Shown piece after piece: positions 24,909 through 33,086 of a DNA stretch of 64,000 nt; the stretch's first letter is position 1; each line of letters begins with the position of its first letter. Origin of the DNA: Ferrovibrio sp. MS7 (GTDB taxonomy: Bacteria; Pseudomonadota; Alphaproteobacteria; Ferrovibrionales; Ferrovibrionaceae); contig NZ_JBBKBA010000001.1 in assembly GCF_038404985.1 (NCBI RefSeq), positions 124,001-188,000 on the forward strand, written 5' to 3'. The notes below the pieces were generated by a model, which saw only the letters and a list, made by a program, of their open reading frames with translations, made no database searches and had not been told where the DNA came from. Both the position numbers and the translations under genes were made by a program.

Positions 24909-25790
24909 ATGAAGAATGCTGCCGTGCCGAATCCAGGCCCCGTCACCGCCGAGGCGGCGGCGTTGAACCCGAATCCCGAGACCTTCGAGGCCCTGCGCCA
25001 GCGGCTCCGCGACCGTTTCACCAGCCTCAGCCCGCATCTGCAGCGCATCGCCCGCGCCGCGCTTGAAGAGCCGAACGGCTTCGCGCTCAACACCACCTCG
25101 AAAATCGCCGGCGAACTGGATATCCAGCCTTCGACGCTGATCCGCTTCGCCAAGGAATTCGGCTATGCCGGCTTCTCCGATCTGCAGCGGGTCTTCCGCC
25201 AGCGCCTGATCGAGGGCGAGGCCGTGGTGCGCGAGCGGGTCTATTCCGAGGCCAGCGCCCTGCAGGCGCCGCCGGATGTAAAGGATCTGCTGCAATCCTG
25301 CGTGCAGGCGCATATCAACTCGCTGCAGGAATTGCTGCGCCATTGCGATACCGACAGCCTGGCCCGCGCGGTGGAAGTGCTGCGCGCCGCGCGCCATGTC
25401 TATGTTGCCGGCCTGCGCCGCTCGCGGCCAATCGCCAGCTATCTCGCTTATGCGCTGATGCGGTCGGAGCGCCCATGCAGCCTGCTCGATTTCGCCGGCG
25501 GCATGGCGGGCGCGCAGATCGCCACCATCGGCCCGGATGATCTGCTGGTCGCCATCGCCTTCGCGCCGCATTCGCAGCCCGTGGTCGATGCCGTGCAGGA
25601 TGCCTATGTCTCCGGCCGCAAGGTGCTGGTGATCACCGATGGGCCGAGCAGCCCGCTCGCCTCGCATGCCCATACGCGGCTCTATATCGATGCTGGTGCT
25701 GCCTCGCCGTTTCAGCCGATTTCCGGCGCCATCGGCCTGGTGCAGACCCTGGTGACCGCGCTCACCATCGACTCCGTCACCGGCGAGTGA
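24909..25790 (+). CDS. MurR/RpiR family transcriptional regulator
   Basis: The 293-residue protein has an N-terminal HTH_6 domain at about residues 20-95 (LSPHLQRIARAALEEPNGFALNTTSKIAGELDIQPSTLIRFAKEFGYAGFSDLQR) and a C-terminal SIS domain at about 130-265 (ARHVYVAGLRRSRPIASYLAY and VLVITDGPSSPLA). SIS domains bind phosphosugars or related acids. ATG at 24909 is preceded in frame by TTG at 24903, two codons earlier; either may be used. It is divergent from the branched-chain-type transporter operon and probably controls it. Confidence 0.92.
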   Translation: MKNAAVPNPGPVTAEAAALNPNPETFEALRQRLRDRFTSLSPHLQRIARAALEEPNGFALNTTSKIAGELDIQPSTLIRFAKEFGYAGFSDLQRVFRQRLIEGEAVVRERVYSEASALQAPPDVKDLLQSCVQAHINSLQELLRHCDTDSLARAVEVLRAARHVYVAGLRRSRPIASYLAYALMRSERPCSLLDFAGGMAGAQIATIGPDDLLVAIAFAPHSQPVVDAVQDAYVSGRKVLVITDGPSSPLASHAHTRLYIDAGAASPFQPISGAIGLVQTLVTALTIDSVTGE

Positions 25791-25806
25791 CGCTGATAGG
25801 CCTGCC

Positions 25807-27192
25807 CTAGCGCAGCAACGTAGCCGCGAGTTCTATCGCCTGGTCGCGGATATCGGCAATCGCCGTGCATTCGAGATGTACGCCGCGCAGCAATGGGCCG
25901 AGGCCATAAAGCCCGGCTACTGGCTGACCATCGCCGCCGACAAGCTGGCCATCAGGCCGGGCATCCAGGCCCATGCCGAAAGCATCGCGGCGCACCAGAT
26001 GCCCGGCTTCGAGGGCCTGAATCAGCATCGCTTCGTCGCCGGAGGGTTTGGGGCCGACACAGAGAATAAGCGTCGCAGCCGCCATTTCGATAATGCTTAC
26101 GGCGCTGCGCCGGCGCACCGCGATGCGCAATTCGCCATTCTCCTGGCGCAGTGAAAGCAAGCGCCCCTTCTCCACCACCAGCTTGCCGCGATTGAGTTCG
26201 GTGGCCAGGAATGTCGCGGTATCTGGTGGCATGCGGTAGCGATGCGCATCCCAGAAACTGCGCAGATGGCGCACGAAACGGCTTTTCTCCGCCACGGGCA
26301 AAGCATACCAGAGTGGCCGCGTGATCGGCCGCAGGGCCTCAATCACCGCCTGCCAGCGGTTGTCGCCATGCTGGCGGATGGCGGCGCGCGAGGCCTGGCG
26401 CAATTGCTGCAGCAGGCGGCTGAAGCCCTGCCCTGCCTGTTCCGGGCCGAATGGCGCCGTTGCCGCCGGCGGATCAATCCGCAAGGTCGGCACCACGCCG
26501 TGACGCGACAAAGCTGTGATGGTGCCGAGATGCCCCGTCTGGCGCAGGGACTGCACGGCATCGGCCATGGTCAGCGCCGTGCCCAGAATGAATACCGGAC
26601 GATCCGGCGGGATGCGTTGCAGCTCGTCCAGCGCCCAAGGGTTTGCAATTACCAAGCCGGCAGCGCGGGCTTCGGTGAGGCCTGGTACGGGCGGCGCGCT
26701 CGGCGGCAAGGCGCCCGCTGCCAACACCACGATGCGGCTATCGCAGACCGCGCCAGTATCAAGGGTCAGACGGAAACCGCCGGCCCGGCGTTCGATGTTG
26801 CGCACAGCCTGACGGTGATGCTCGACCTGATGCGGCGAAGCCTGCATCGCCTGGCGCAGCATGGAATTGACATACTGGCCGAAGACCAGCCGCGGCAGAT
26901 AAGAATGCGGCGCCGCATCGCTATGGCCTTCGGCCACCGCCCAGCGCCAGAAGCTATCCGCATCCTGCGGCAGCAGGCTGGCGCGCGCGGCGGTGATGTT
27001 CAAGCTATGCCAGGACGCGGCAGCGCCATAAGCCAGACCAGCGCCAAGCCGCTCCGCCGGTTCGAACACATGCAAGGTAAGGCGCGGCGATGCCGGCTGG
27101 CGCAGCAAGGCCATCAGCAACGCCGCTGCCGCGAAGCCGCCGCCGACAATGGCGATGTCGGCGGTGGCGATTTTCGCTGCATCCTGCTTCAT
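25807..27192 (-). CDS. FAD/NAD(P)-binding protein (COG4529-type)
   Basis: This 461-residue protein starts with a Rossmann dinucleotide fold, IAIVGGGFAAAALLMALL at residues 14-31, followed by a conserved GLAYGAAASWHSLN segment near residue 71 that is typical of the NAD_binding_9 / YdhS-like family. A second Rossmann-like stretch, RPVFILGTALTMADAVQSLR, lies near residue 198. These are flavin proteins of unknown reaction, often found in sulfur-assimilation clusters. It is divergent from the binding-protein gene at 27294 and converges on the RpiR gene with a 16-base gap. Lysine/ornithine N-monooxygenase-like activity is a weaker alternative. Confidence 0.75.
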   Translation of the reverse strand: MKQDAAKIATADIAIVGGGFAAAALLMALLRQPASPRLTLHVFEPAERLGAGLAYGAAASWHSLNITAARASLLPQDADSFWRWAVAEGHSDAAPHSYLPRLVFGQYVNSMLRQAMQASPHQVEHHRQAVRNIERRAGGFRLTLDTGAVCDSRIVVLAAGALPPSAPPVPGLTEARAAGLVIANPWALDELQRIPPDRPVFILGTALTMADAVQSLRQTGHLGTITALSRHGVVPTLRIDPPAATAPFGPEQAGQGFSRLLQQLRQASRAAIRQHGDNRWQAVIEALRPITRPLWYALPVAEKSRFVRHLRSFWDAHRYRMPPDTATFLATELNRGKLVVEKGRLLSLRQENGELRIAVRRRSAVSIIEMAAATLILCVGPKPSGDEAMLIQALEAGHLVRRDAFGMGLDARPDGQLVGGDGQPVAGLYGLGPLLRGVHLECTAIADIRDQAIELAATLLR

Positions 27193-27293
27193 GCCGATCC
27201 GGGCTTAATCGACAGACAAATAAATCTAAATTCTCGCTGCATGCGGCACAGCTTAGCGTGGCCTGATGGTCTTACGCAACGCAGGGAACCCCG

Positions 27294-28322
27294 ATGAAAC
27301 AGATCATGCGCCGCCCAATCCTACGCCGCTCCATTATCGGCGGCATCCTCGCCGCCGGTTTGGCATTTTCTACAACGGGGGCCAGAGCCGAAGTGACCGA
27401 AGTGCGCTTCGCCCGCCAGCTTGGCCTAGGCTATCTACAGCTCTATGTCATGCAGGAACTGCAGTTGGTGGAAAAGCAGGGCGAGAAGCTGGGCCTGAAA
27501 GCCCTGAAGGCCAGTTACACACCGCTCGGCAGCCCTTCCGCGATCAACGATGCGCTGCTCGCCGGCACCACGGATTTCGGCGCCGCTGGCGTCACACCGT
27601 TCATCATTCTGTGGGACAAAACCCGCAGCAATATCCAGGTGAAGGCGGTGGCGGCGCTGAATGCGCAGCCCGCTTTCCTCAACAGCAACAAGCCTGACAT
27701 CAAATCCCTGCGCGATTTTACCGAGAAGGACCGTATCGCGGTGCCGACGGTGAAACTTTCGTTGCAGGCGATCCTGCTGCAAATGGCGGCTGAAAAGACC
27801 TTCGGCCTCGGCCAGCAGAACAAGCTGGATCACCTGACAGTGTCGCTGGCCCATCCGGACGGCACGGCGGCGCTGCTTTCGGGGCGCACCGAAATCACCG
27901 CCCATTTCACGAGCCCGCCATTCCAGTATCAGCAATTGCAGGATGCCAAGGTGCATCGCGTGCTGAGTTCCTACGAGATCACCGATGGCCCGGCCTCGTT
28001 CAGTGCGATCTGGACCACGGCGAAGTTCCGCAATGACAATCCCAAGGCCTATCAGGCGGTGAACGCGGCGCTTGAGGAAGCCACCCAGATCATCCGGCAG
28101 AATCGCAAGGAAGCGGCCCGTATCTTCGTGAAGCTGGACAATTCCAAGCTGCCGCAGGATTTCATCGAGCAGTTGCTGGCCGATCCGGATATTCAGTATT
28201 CCACCGCGCCGCAGAATTTCGAGAAGTTCTCCGACTTCCTGCACCGTATCGGCAGTATCCAGGCCAAGCCGACCTGGCGCGACCTTGTCTTCCCGGAAGC
28301 CCACGGCAAGCCGGGCAGCTAA
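27294..28322 (+). CDS. ABC transporter substrate-binding protein (nitrate/sulfonate/taurine type), orphan copy
   Basis: The 342-residue protein has a signal peptide with an arginine-rich start (RRPILRRSIIGGILAAGLAF; cleavage after GARA) and a SsuA/TauA-type binding fold. Conserved blocks are INDALLAGTTDFGAAGVTPF, HPDGTAALLSGRTEITAHF and the SSYEI motif. It is a clear paralogue of the protein at 31012-32028, sharing these blocks, yet stands alone, with a strong terminator right after it. It may feed the ABC complex at 29288-31007 with a second substrate. Divergent from the FAD-protein gene. Confidence 0.88.
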   Translation: MKQIMRRPILRRSIIGGILAAGLAFSTTGARAEVTEVRFARQLGLGYLQLYVMQELQLVEKQGEKLGLKALKASYTPLGSPSAINDALLAGTTDFGAAGVTPFIILWDKTRSNIQVKAVAALNAQPAFLNSNKPDIKSLRDFTEKDRIAVPTVKLSLQAILLQMAAEKTFGLGQQNKLDHLTVSLAHPDGTAALLSGRTEITAHFTSPPFQYQQLQDAKVHRVLSSYEITDGPASFSAIWTTAKFRNDNPKAYQAVNAALEEATQIIRQNRKEAARIFVKLDNSKLPQDFIEQLLADPDIQYSTAPQNFEKFSDFLHRIGSIQAKPTWRDLVFPEAHGKPGS

Positions 28323-28344
28323 CCACGGCAAGTAAACACACAGC

Positions 28345-28380
28345 AAAAGGGCTGGTTCCCTGTGGAACCAGCCCTTTTTT
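28345..28380. terminator. Strong bidirectional-looking intrinsic terminator
   Basis: An 11-base-pair perfect stem (GGGCTGGTTCC with GGAACCAGCCC, 28349-28359 and 28364-28374), loop CTGT, followed by six T and preceded by four A. It lies between the convergent genes ending at 28322 and 28402, and the flanking A and T runs let it work in both directions. Confidence 0.93.
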
Positions 28381-28401
28381 GATCCGCAGGCAGTGGCCGG
28401 A

Positions 28402-29277
28402 TTACTGCGGCCGGTCGCCCTTCACCGTGGTACGGTAGAGCGTGCGGCGTTCGGTCGGCGGACAACCAACGGCGAGATGGATCACGGCACGATTATCCCA
28501 AAAAACCAGATCGCCCGGCTGCCACTGGTGGCGGTAGGTCAGGGCCGGCTGGGTCGAATGCGCGAACAGGAATTTCAGCAATTCCTCGCTCTCGCCTTCC
28601 GACAGGCCCTCGATCCGTGAGGTGAAACCCTCGCTGATGAACAAGGCCTTGCGGCCGGTTTCTGGATGGGTGCGCACCACCGGATGCGTTACCGGCTTGA
28701 CCTGGGCCAATTGTTCCGGCGTCAGCGGATTGCGGGCATCGGACTTGGCCCGCAGGGCATCGTATTTCAGCGTATAGGAATGCTCCGCGCGGCGACCGGC
28801 GATGCGCTGCTTGATCTCCTTGGGCAGGGTCTCATAAGCCGCGTACATGTCGGCGAACAGCGTATCGCCCTCGATGCGCGGCAGTTCCTGGGCATGCAGC
28901 AGCGAGCCGAGACTCGGCTCTTCCTTGTAGGAGAGATCGGAATGCCAGTAGCGGCCGGCATCGCCCAACCCGATCTTGCGGCCGTTCTCCACCACATTCG
29001 ACACCACCAGGATTTCCGGATGGCCGGGCAGATGGAATTCCTTCAGCACATGGATCTGCAGTTCGCCGAAGCGACGGCTGAAGGCAATATGCTGTTCCGG
29101 CGTCAGCGCCTGCTGGTTGCGGAAGACCAGCACTTGAGCATCGAGAAAAGCCTTGCGCACTTCGGCAAAGCTCTCTTCCGAAAGCGGCTGCGAAAGATCC
29201 AGGCCGACGATTTCGCCGCCGAGCGGCGCATCGAAATGGCGATAAGCAAAATCGATTTTATGCTGTGCGATGCCCAT
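28402..29277 (-). CDS. TauD/TfdA family Fe(II)/2-oxoglutarate dioxygenase
   Basis: The 291-residue enzyme has the facial triad histidine and aspartate in RYWHSDLSY near residue 109 and the distal histidine in VIHLAVG with the 2-oxoglutarate arginine in RRTLYRTTV near the end. Family members hydroxylate taurine, alkylsulfonates, or aryloxyalkanoates, releasing sulfite or the phenol. I start at ATG 29277, ten bases after the permease stop, where homology begins; the in-frame extension lies inside the permease gene. It is the last gene of the binding protein-ATPase-permease operon, which points to use of the imported compound. It is 36 to 40 per cent alike by eye to 32226-33086. Confidence 0.88.
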   Translation of the reverse strand: MGIAQHKIDFAYRHFDAPLGGEIVGLDLSQPLSEESFAEVRKAFLDAQVLVFRNQQALTPEQHIAFSRRFGELQIHVLKEFHLPGHPEILVVSNVVENGRKIGLGDAGRYWHSDLSYKEEPSLGSLLHAQELPRIEGDTLFADMYAAYETLPKEIKQRIAGRRAEHSYTLKYDALRAKSDARNPLTPEQLAQVKPVTHPVVRTHPETGRKALFISEGFTSRIEGLSEGESEELLKFLFAHSTQPALTYRHQWQPGDLVFWDNRAVIHLAVGCPPTERRTLYRTTVKGDRPQ

Positions 29278-29287
29278 GGAGTCCTCC

Positions 29288-30184
29288 CTATCGCTGCATG
29301 CCCCAGCGACGCACGGTGGCGCGCTCGATGGAACGGAAAATGACGCTTTCGACCAGCAGGCCGATGCCGATGACGGTGAGCAGGCCGGCGAACACCGCCG
29401 GGATTTCAAGCTGATTGCGGTTCTCGAAGATGTACCAGCCCAAACCGCCATTGCCGGACGACACGCCGAATACCAGCTCGGCGGCGATCAGGGTGCGCCA
29501 GGCGAAGGCCCAGCCAATCTTGAGGCCGGTAAGAATCGCCGGGAAAGCCGCCGGGATCAGGATTTTCACCGCGAAATTCAAATGCCGCAGGCCGAAGCTC
29601 TGGCCGGCCAGGCGCAGTGTTTCACTGACACCCTGGAAACCGGTATAGGCATTCAGCGCCAGCGGCCACAGCACGGCATGCACCAGCACGAAGATCAGGC
29701 TTTTCTCGCCCAGCCCGAACCACAGTAACGCCAGCGGCAGCAGGGCGATGGCCGGCAGCGGATTGAACATGGCGGTGAACAGGTTCAGCAGATCGGTGCC
29801 GATACGGGTGGAAATCGCGGCGAGCGTCAGCAGCACCGCCACGACGATGCCGGCAGCATAGCCGAGCACCAGCAGCTTCAGCGACGTCACGGCGCGCAGC
29901 AGCAACGGCCCGCGCGTGAACCCATCCCACAAGGCCTCAATGGCCGCCCCGAAGCTCGGCAGCACCAGCGGATTGTTGATCCACAGCGCATAGGCCTGCC
30001 AGATCGCGGCGAGAATCAGCAGCAAGCTGAATTGTCGCACCGGATCGATCTGATAGATGCGTTCGGCCAGCGACAGAGGGCGCTCGACCTTGAGATCCGT
30101 CGGCACGTCATCGACATTGCGGATGAATTCCGGCCGCTCCAGCGGCGGTGCGCGGCGGGTTAGGCTGTGGCTAGCGGCGACCAT
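29288..30184 (-). CDS. ABC transporter permease (SsuC/TauC type)
   Basis: This 298-residue permease has about six membrane segments and the binding-protein-dependent transport loop visible as EAA-like AGQSFGLRHLNFAVKILIPAAFPAILTGLKIG near residue 190. It belongs to the nitrate/sulfonate/taurine uptake class. ATG at 30184 overlaps the ATPase gene by 14 bases; the earlier in-frame starts lie deep inside that gene. A long hydrophilic N-terminus (about 50 residues) precedes the first helix, longer than in typical SsuC. Confidence 0.9.
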   Translation of the reverse strand: MVAASHSLTRRAPPLERPEFIRNVDDVPTDLKVERPLSLAERIYQIDPVRQFSLLLILAAIWQAYALWINNPLVLPSFGAAIEALWDGFTRGPLLLRAVTSLKLLVLGYAAGIVVAVLLTLAAISTRIGTDLLNLFTAMFNPLPAIALLPLALLWFGLGEKSLIFVLVHAVLWPLALNAYTGFQGVSETLRLAGQSFGLRHLNFAVKILIPAAFPAILTGLKIGWAFAWRTLIAAELVFGVSSGNGGLGWYIFENRNQLEIPAVFAGLLTVIGIGLLVESVIFRSIERATVRRWGMQR

Positions 30185-31007
30185 GGGAGACCTTCCGTGC
30201 GTCCATCGCCCGCCCTTCCACCGCATTGTCCTGTTCATCGAACAACAGATGATGGATGCGGCGACCCAGGGCCGATTGTGCCTCGCCCCCCAGTTCGCCG
30301 CCGAACTGCGGCACATTCAGTTCACCGCGCACCCGGCCCGGATGCGGCGACAGCAGCAGGATGCGGCTGCCGACCACGATGGCTTCCTCGATACTGTGCG
30401 TGACGAAAAGCAGCGTGAAGCCAATGTCGTCCCACAGTTTCAGCAGTTCTTCCTGCATCCGGCGCCGGGTCAGGGCATCCAGCGCGGCGAAAGGCTCATC
30501 CATCAGCAGGATTTTCGGCTCCAGCGCCATGGCGCGGGCAATGGCAACGCGCTGTTTCATGCCACCGGACAGCATATGCGGGTAGACATCGCCGAAGCCC
30601 GTGAGGCCGACGCGGTCGAGATAGGCCCGCGCCTTGTCTTCCGCCTGACGTTTCGAGGTGCCGCCATTGACCAACGGGAAGGTGATGTTCTGCAACACCG
30701 TCTTCCACGGCATGAGTTGGTCGAATTCCTGGAATACCATGATGCGGTCCGGCCCGGCTTCACGCACCGGCTGGCCATCCAGCAGAATTTCGCCTTCAGT
30801 CGGGCGCAGGAAACCGGCCACCGCCTTGAGCAGGGTGGACTTGCCGCAGCCCGAGGGGCCGAGCAGCACGAAGCGGTCGCCCTTGTGCACGTCGAGGCTG
30901 ACGCGGTGCGTTGCCGTAACCAGATGATCGCTGGTCTTGTACTGCACCGTGACGCCGCGCACGCTCAAGAGCGGATGCGGCAACTGGGCGACTGGGGCGG
31001 CGGCCAT
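30171..31007 (-). CDS. ABC transporter ATP-binding protein (SsuB/TauB type)
   Basis: The 278-residue ATPase shows Walker A GPSGCGKST near residue 52, signature MLSGGMKQRVAIARAM near 146, and Walker B ILLMDEPFAALDALTR near 170. The C-terminal segment SHPGRVRGE-like (LLSPHPGRVRGELNV) is typical of sulfonate/nitrate/taurine ATPases. It lies four bases after the binding-protein stop and overlaps the permease gene, in the same operon. All catalytic motifs are intact. Confidence 0.93.
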   Translation of the reverse strand: MAAAPVAQLPHPLLSVRGVTVQYKTSDHLVTATHRVSLDVHKGDRFVLLGPSGCGKSTLLKAVAGFLRPTEGEILLDGQPVREAGPDRIMVFQEFDQLMPWKTVLQNITFPLVNGGTSKRQAEDKARAYLDRVGLTGFGDVYPHMLSGGMKQRVAIARAMALEPKILLMDEPFAALDALTRRRMQEELLKLWDDIGFTLLFVTHSIEEAIVVGSRILLLSPHPGRVRGELNVPQFGGELGGEAQSALGRRIHHLLFDEQDNAVEGRAMDARKVSHGRR

Positions 31008-31011
31008 GGCT

Positions 31012-32028
31012 TTAGCTACCCTGCTGGTCGTGCAGATCGGCGAAGAAATAGTCGCGCCAGGTTTCAGGCTTGTTCTTCACCGTGCCGACACGATAGAGGA
31101 AATCGGCGATCTTCTGGGTGTTCTGCGGCGTCAGGGTGTATTTGATCGTCGGGTCGCGCAGCAGCTTCTGCACCCATTCGGCGCCGAGTTTCGATTTCTC
31201 TTCCTCGATGAAGATTTTCGCCGCCGCATCCGGGTCTCGCGCGATCAGCTCATGGCCTTCCTTGAACGCATCGAACACGGCCTGGAAGGTTTTCGGGTTG
31301 GCCGCGCGGAACTTGCCGGTGGCATAGACCGAGGTGACCGTGGTGGGGCCGCCGAAAATCTCGTAGGACGAGGTGACCCGGCGGATGCCCTGCTGCTCGA
31401 GCTGCTGATGGTTGAAGGGCGGCGTGGTGAAATGTCCGGTGATTTCCGACTTGCCGCCAAGCAAGGCCACGGTGGCATCGGGGTGCGGCAGCGTGACGGT
31501 CAGCTTGTCCAGCCGCTCATGCTGGCCGATGCCGAATTCCTTCTCCACCGCGATCTGCAGCATCACCGCCTGGATCGAGGATTTCACCGCCGGCAGCGCG
31601 ATGCGGTCCTTGTCGGTGAAGTCGCGCAGCGTCTTCACATTCGGGTTGTTGGTGTTGAGGAAGGTGGACGAGGCATCCAGGCCGCCAATGGCGCGCACAT
31701 CCAGGTTGCCGCGGCTCTTGTCCCACAGGATCAGCAGCGGCGCGATCCCGGCGGCGACGTAATCGACACTGCCGGTGAGCAGCGCGTCATTCGCCGCCGT
31801 GCCACCCGAAAGCCGCGCCCAGGTGACGGTTGCCGGCGGCAGGCCGTGCTTGGTCAGATGCTTTTCGATCAGGTTCTGGTTCTTGACGATGATCAGCGGC
31901 AGATAGGCCAGGCCGAATTGCTGCGCGATGCGGATTTCCTTGGTTTCGGCCCGCACCGCCGGAGCGGCAAGGCCAAGGCTGAGGCCGGCGGCAACGGCAA
32001 GCGAGGCAAAACGGGACAAGAGATGCAT
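31012..32028 (-). CDS. ABC transporter substrate-binding protein (nitrate/sulfonate/taurine type)
   Basis: A 338-residue periplasmic protein with a Sec signal peptide (MHLLSRFASLAVAAGLSLGL, cleavage after AVRA). It carries the same conserved blocks as the paralogue at 27294-28322 (NDALLTGSVDYVAAGIAPL, HPDATVALLGGKSEITGHF, SSYEI) and is encoded with its ATPase and permease. I chose ATG 32028 because the signal peptide starts there; the upstream in-frame extension is cysteine-rich and unlike a leader. The operon continues to a TauD-family gene, suggesting an organosulfur substrate. Confidence 0.92.
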   Translation of the reverse strand: MHLLSRFASLAVAAGLSLGLAAPAVRAETKEIRIAQQFGLAYLPLIIVKNQNLIEKHLTKHGLPPATVTWARLSGGTAANDALLTGSVDYVAAGIAPLLILWDKSRGNLDVRAIGGLDASSTFLNTNNPNVKTLRDFTDKDRIALPAVKSSIQAVMLQIAVEKEFGIGQHERLDKLTVTLPHPDATVALLGGKSEITGHFTTPPFNHQQLEQQGIRRVTSSYEIFGGPTTVTSVYATGKFRAANPKTFQAVFDAFKEGHELIARDPDAAAKIFIEEEKSKLGAEWVQKLLRDPTIKYTLTPQNTQKIADFLYRVGTVKNKPETWRDYFFADLHDQQGS

Positions 32029-32117
32029 GGCAGAACCCTTCCTGGATGGCGCGGCCCGGGAACACGGCCCGGGAACATGGCAGTCAGGGCAACGGTAGGG
32101 CGCAGCCTCTATTTCAC

Positions 32118-32184
32118 AAAACAAAAGGTTTTTGTTTTCTTATTTACAAATATTGTTTGAGATAAATATTTATACCCAATATTT
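32118..32184. promoter_or_regulatory. AT-rich divergent promoter with two inverted repeats
   Basis: The gap between 32029 and 32225 contains two symmetrical elements: AAAACAAAA and TTTTGTTTT around a three-base spacer at 32118-32138, and AAATATTG with CAATATTT around 21 bases at 32148-32184. The region is strikingly AT-rich compared with its surroundings. It separates the divergent transporter operon and the TauD-family gene at 32226, so it should hold both promoters and a regulator site. No regulator gene is next to it. Confidence 0.4.
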
Positions 32185-32225
32185 CTATGTTAAATTAAGC
32201 TATCACATTGTGAAGGTACCGCCCC

Positions 32226-33086
32226 ATGGGATACGCCCTGCACCCGCTGCCCGCCGGCCTTGGCGCCGAACTACATGGCCTGGATTTACGTAAGCCACTC
32301 AATGATATAGCCCTGGCCGGCGTACTGGATGAGTGGCATCGGCATCTGGTGCTGGTGTTCCGTGGCCAGCATCTGAGCGATGGTGAGTTGCTCGCCTTCA
32401 GCCGCCGCCTCGGGCAACTCGACCCGGCGCCAAATTTCGATACCGAGAAGTCATCCGCCGATGGCTTCCCGGAAATCGCCGTGGTGTCCAATGTCGTTAC
32501 CGCCGAGGGCCGCAAGCTCGGTGGCCTTGGCGATGGCGAACTATCCTGGCACAGCGACATGACCTATGTGCCGGACCCGCCGGTCGCCTGCCTGCTGCTG
32601 GCGCATGAAGTGCCGGCGCAGGGCGGCGATACCTGGTTCCTGAATCTGCAGGCGGCTTATGATGCCCTGCCCTATGCCTTGAAGAACACCATCGCACGGC
32701 TTCGCGTGCTGCATGATGCCGGCTATACCAGCGCCGGCACGCCACGGATGGGTGCCCAACCGGGCCAGGGCAGTTGGCATCCGCTGGTCACCACCGATCC
32801 ATTCAGCGGCCGGCCGTCGCTGCTGCTGGGCCGCCGCTCCAACACCAAGGTGGAAGGGCTGGAGGATCAGGCGGCAAAGGCCTTGCTGGACGAACTCTGG
32901 CAGCATGCAACACAGCCGCAATTCACCATGCGCCATCGCTGGCAGCCGGGTGACCTGCTGCTGTGGAATAACGTGAGCGTGATGCATCGCCGCGATGCCT
33001 TCGATCCGGCAGCCCGGCGGCGGCTGCACCGCACCCAGGTGCGGCGGCTGTTCAGCAGTTGGGAACGCTACGCCTCTTACGCCTAG
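32226..33086 (+). CDS. TauD/TfdA family Fe(II)/2-oxoglutarate dioxygenase, second copy
   Basis: The 286-residue protein has the iron ligands in LSWHSDMTY near residue 106, the distal histidine in VSVMHRRDAF and the 2-oxoglutarate arginine in RRRLHRTQV. The segment GGDTWFLNLQAAYDALP is typical of the family. It is divergent from the sulfonate-type transporter operon that ends in another TauD homologue, so two paralogous dioxygenases bracket one transporter and may differ in substrate. The stop overlaps the end of gabT by four bases on the other strand. Confidence 0.88.
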   Translation: MGYALHPLPAGLGAELHGLDLRKPLNDIALAGVLDEWHRHLVLVFRGQHLSDGELLAFSRRLGQLDPAPNFDTEKSSADGFPEIAVVSNVVTAEGRKLGGLGDGELSWHSDMTYVPDPPVACLLLAHEVPAQGGDTWFLNLQAAYDALPYALKNTIARLRVLHDAGYTSAGTPRMGAQPGQGSWHPLVTTDPFSGRPSLLLGRRSNTKVEGLEDQAAKALLDELWQHATQPQFTMRHRWQPGDLLLWNNVSVMHRRDAFDPAARRRLHRTQVRRLFSSWERYASYA

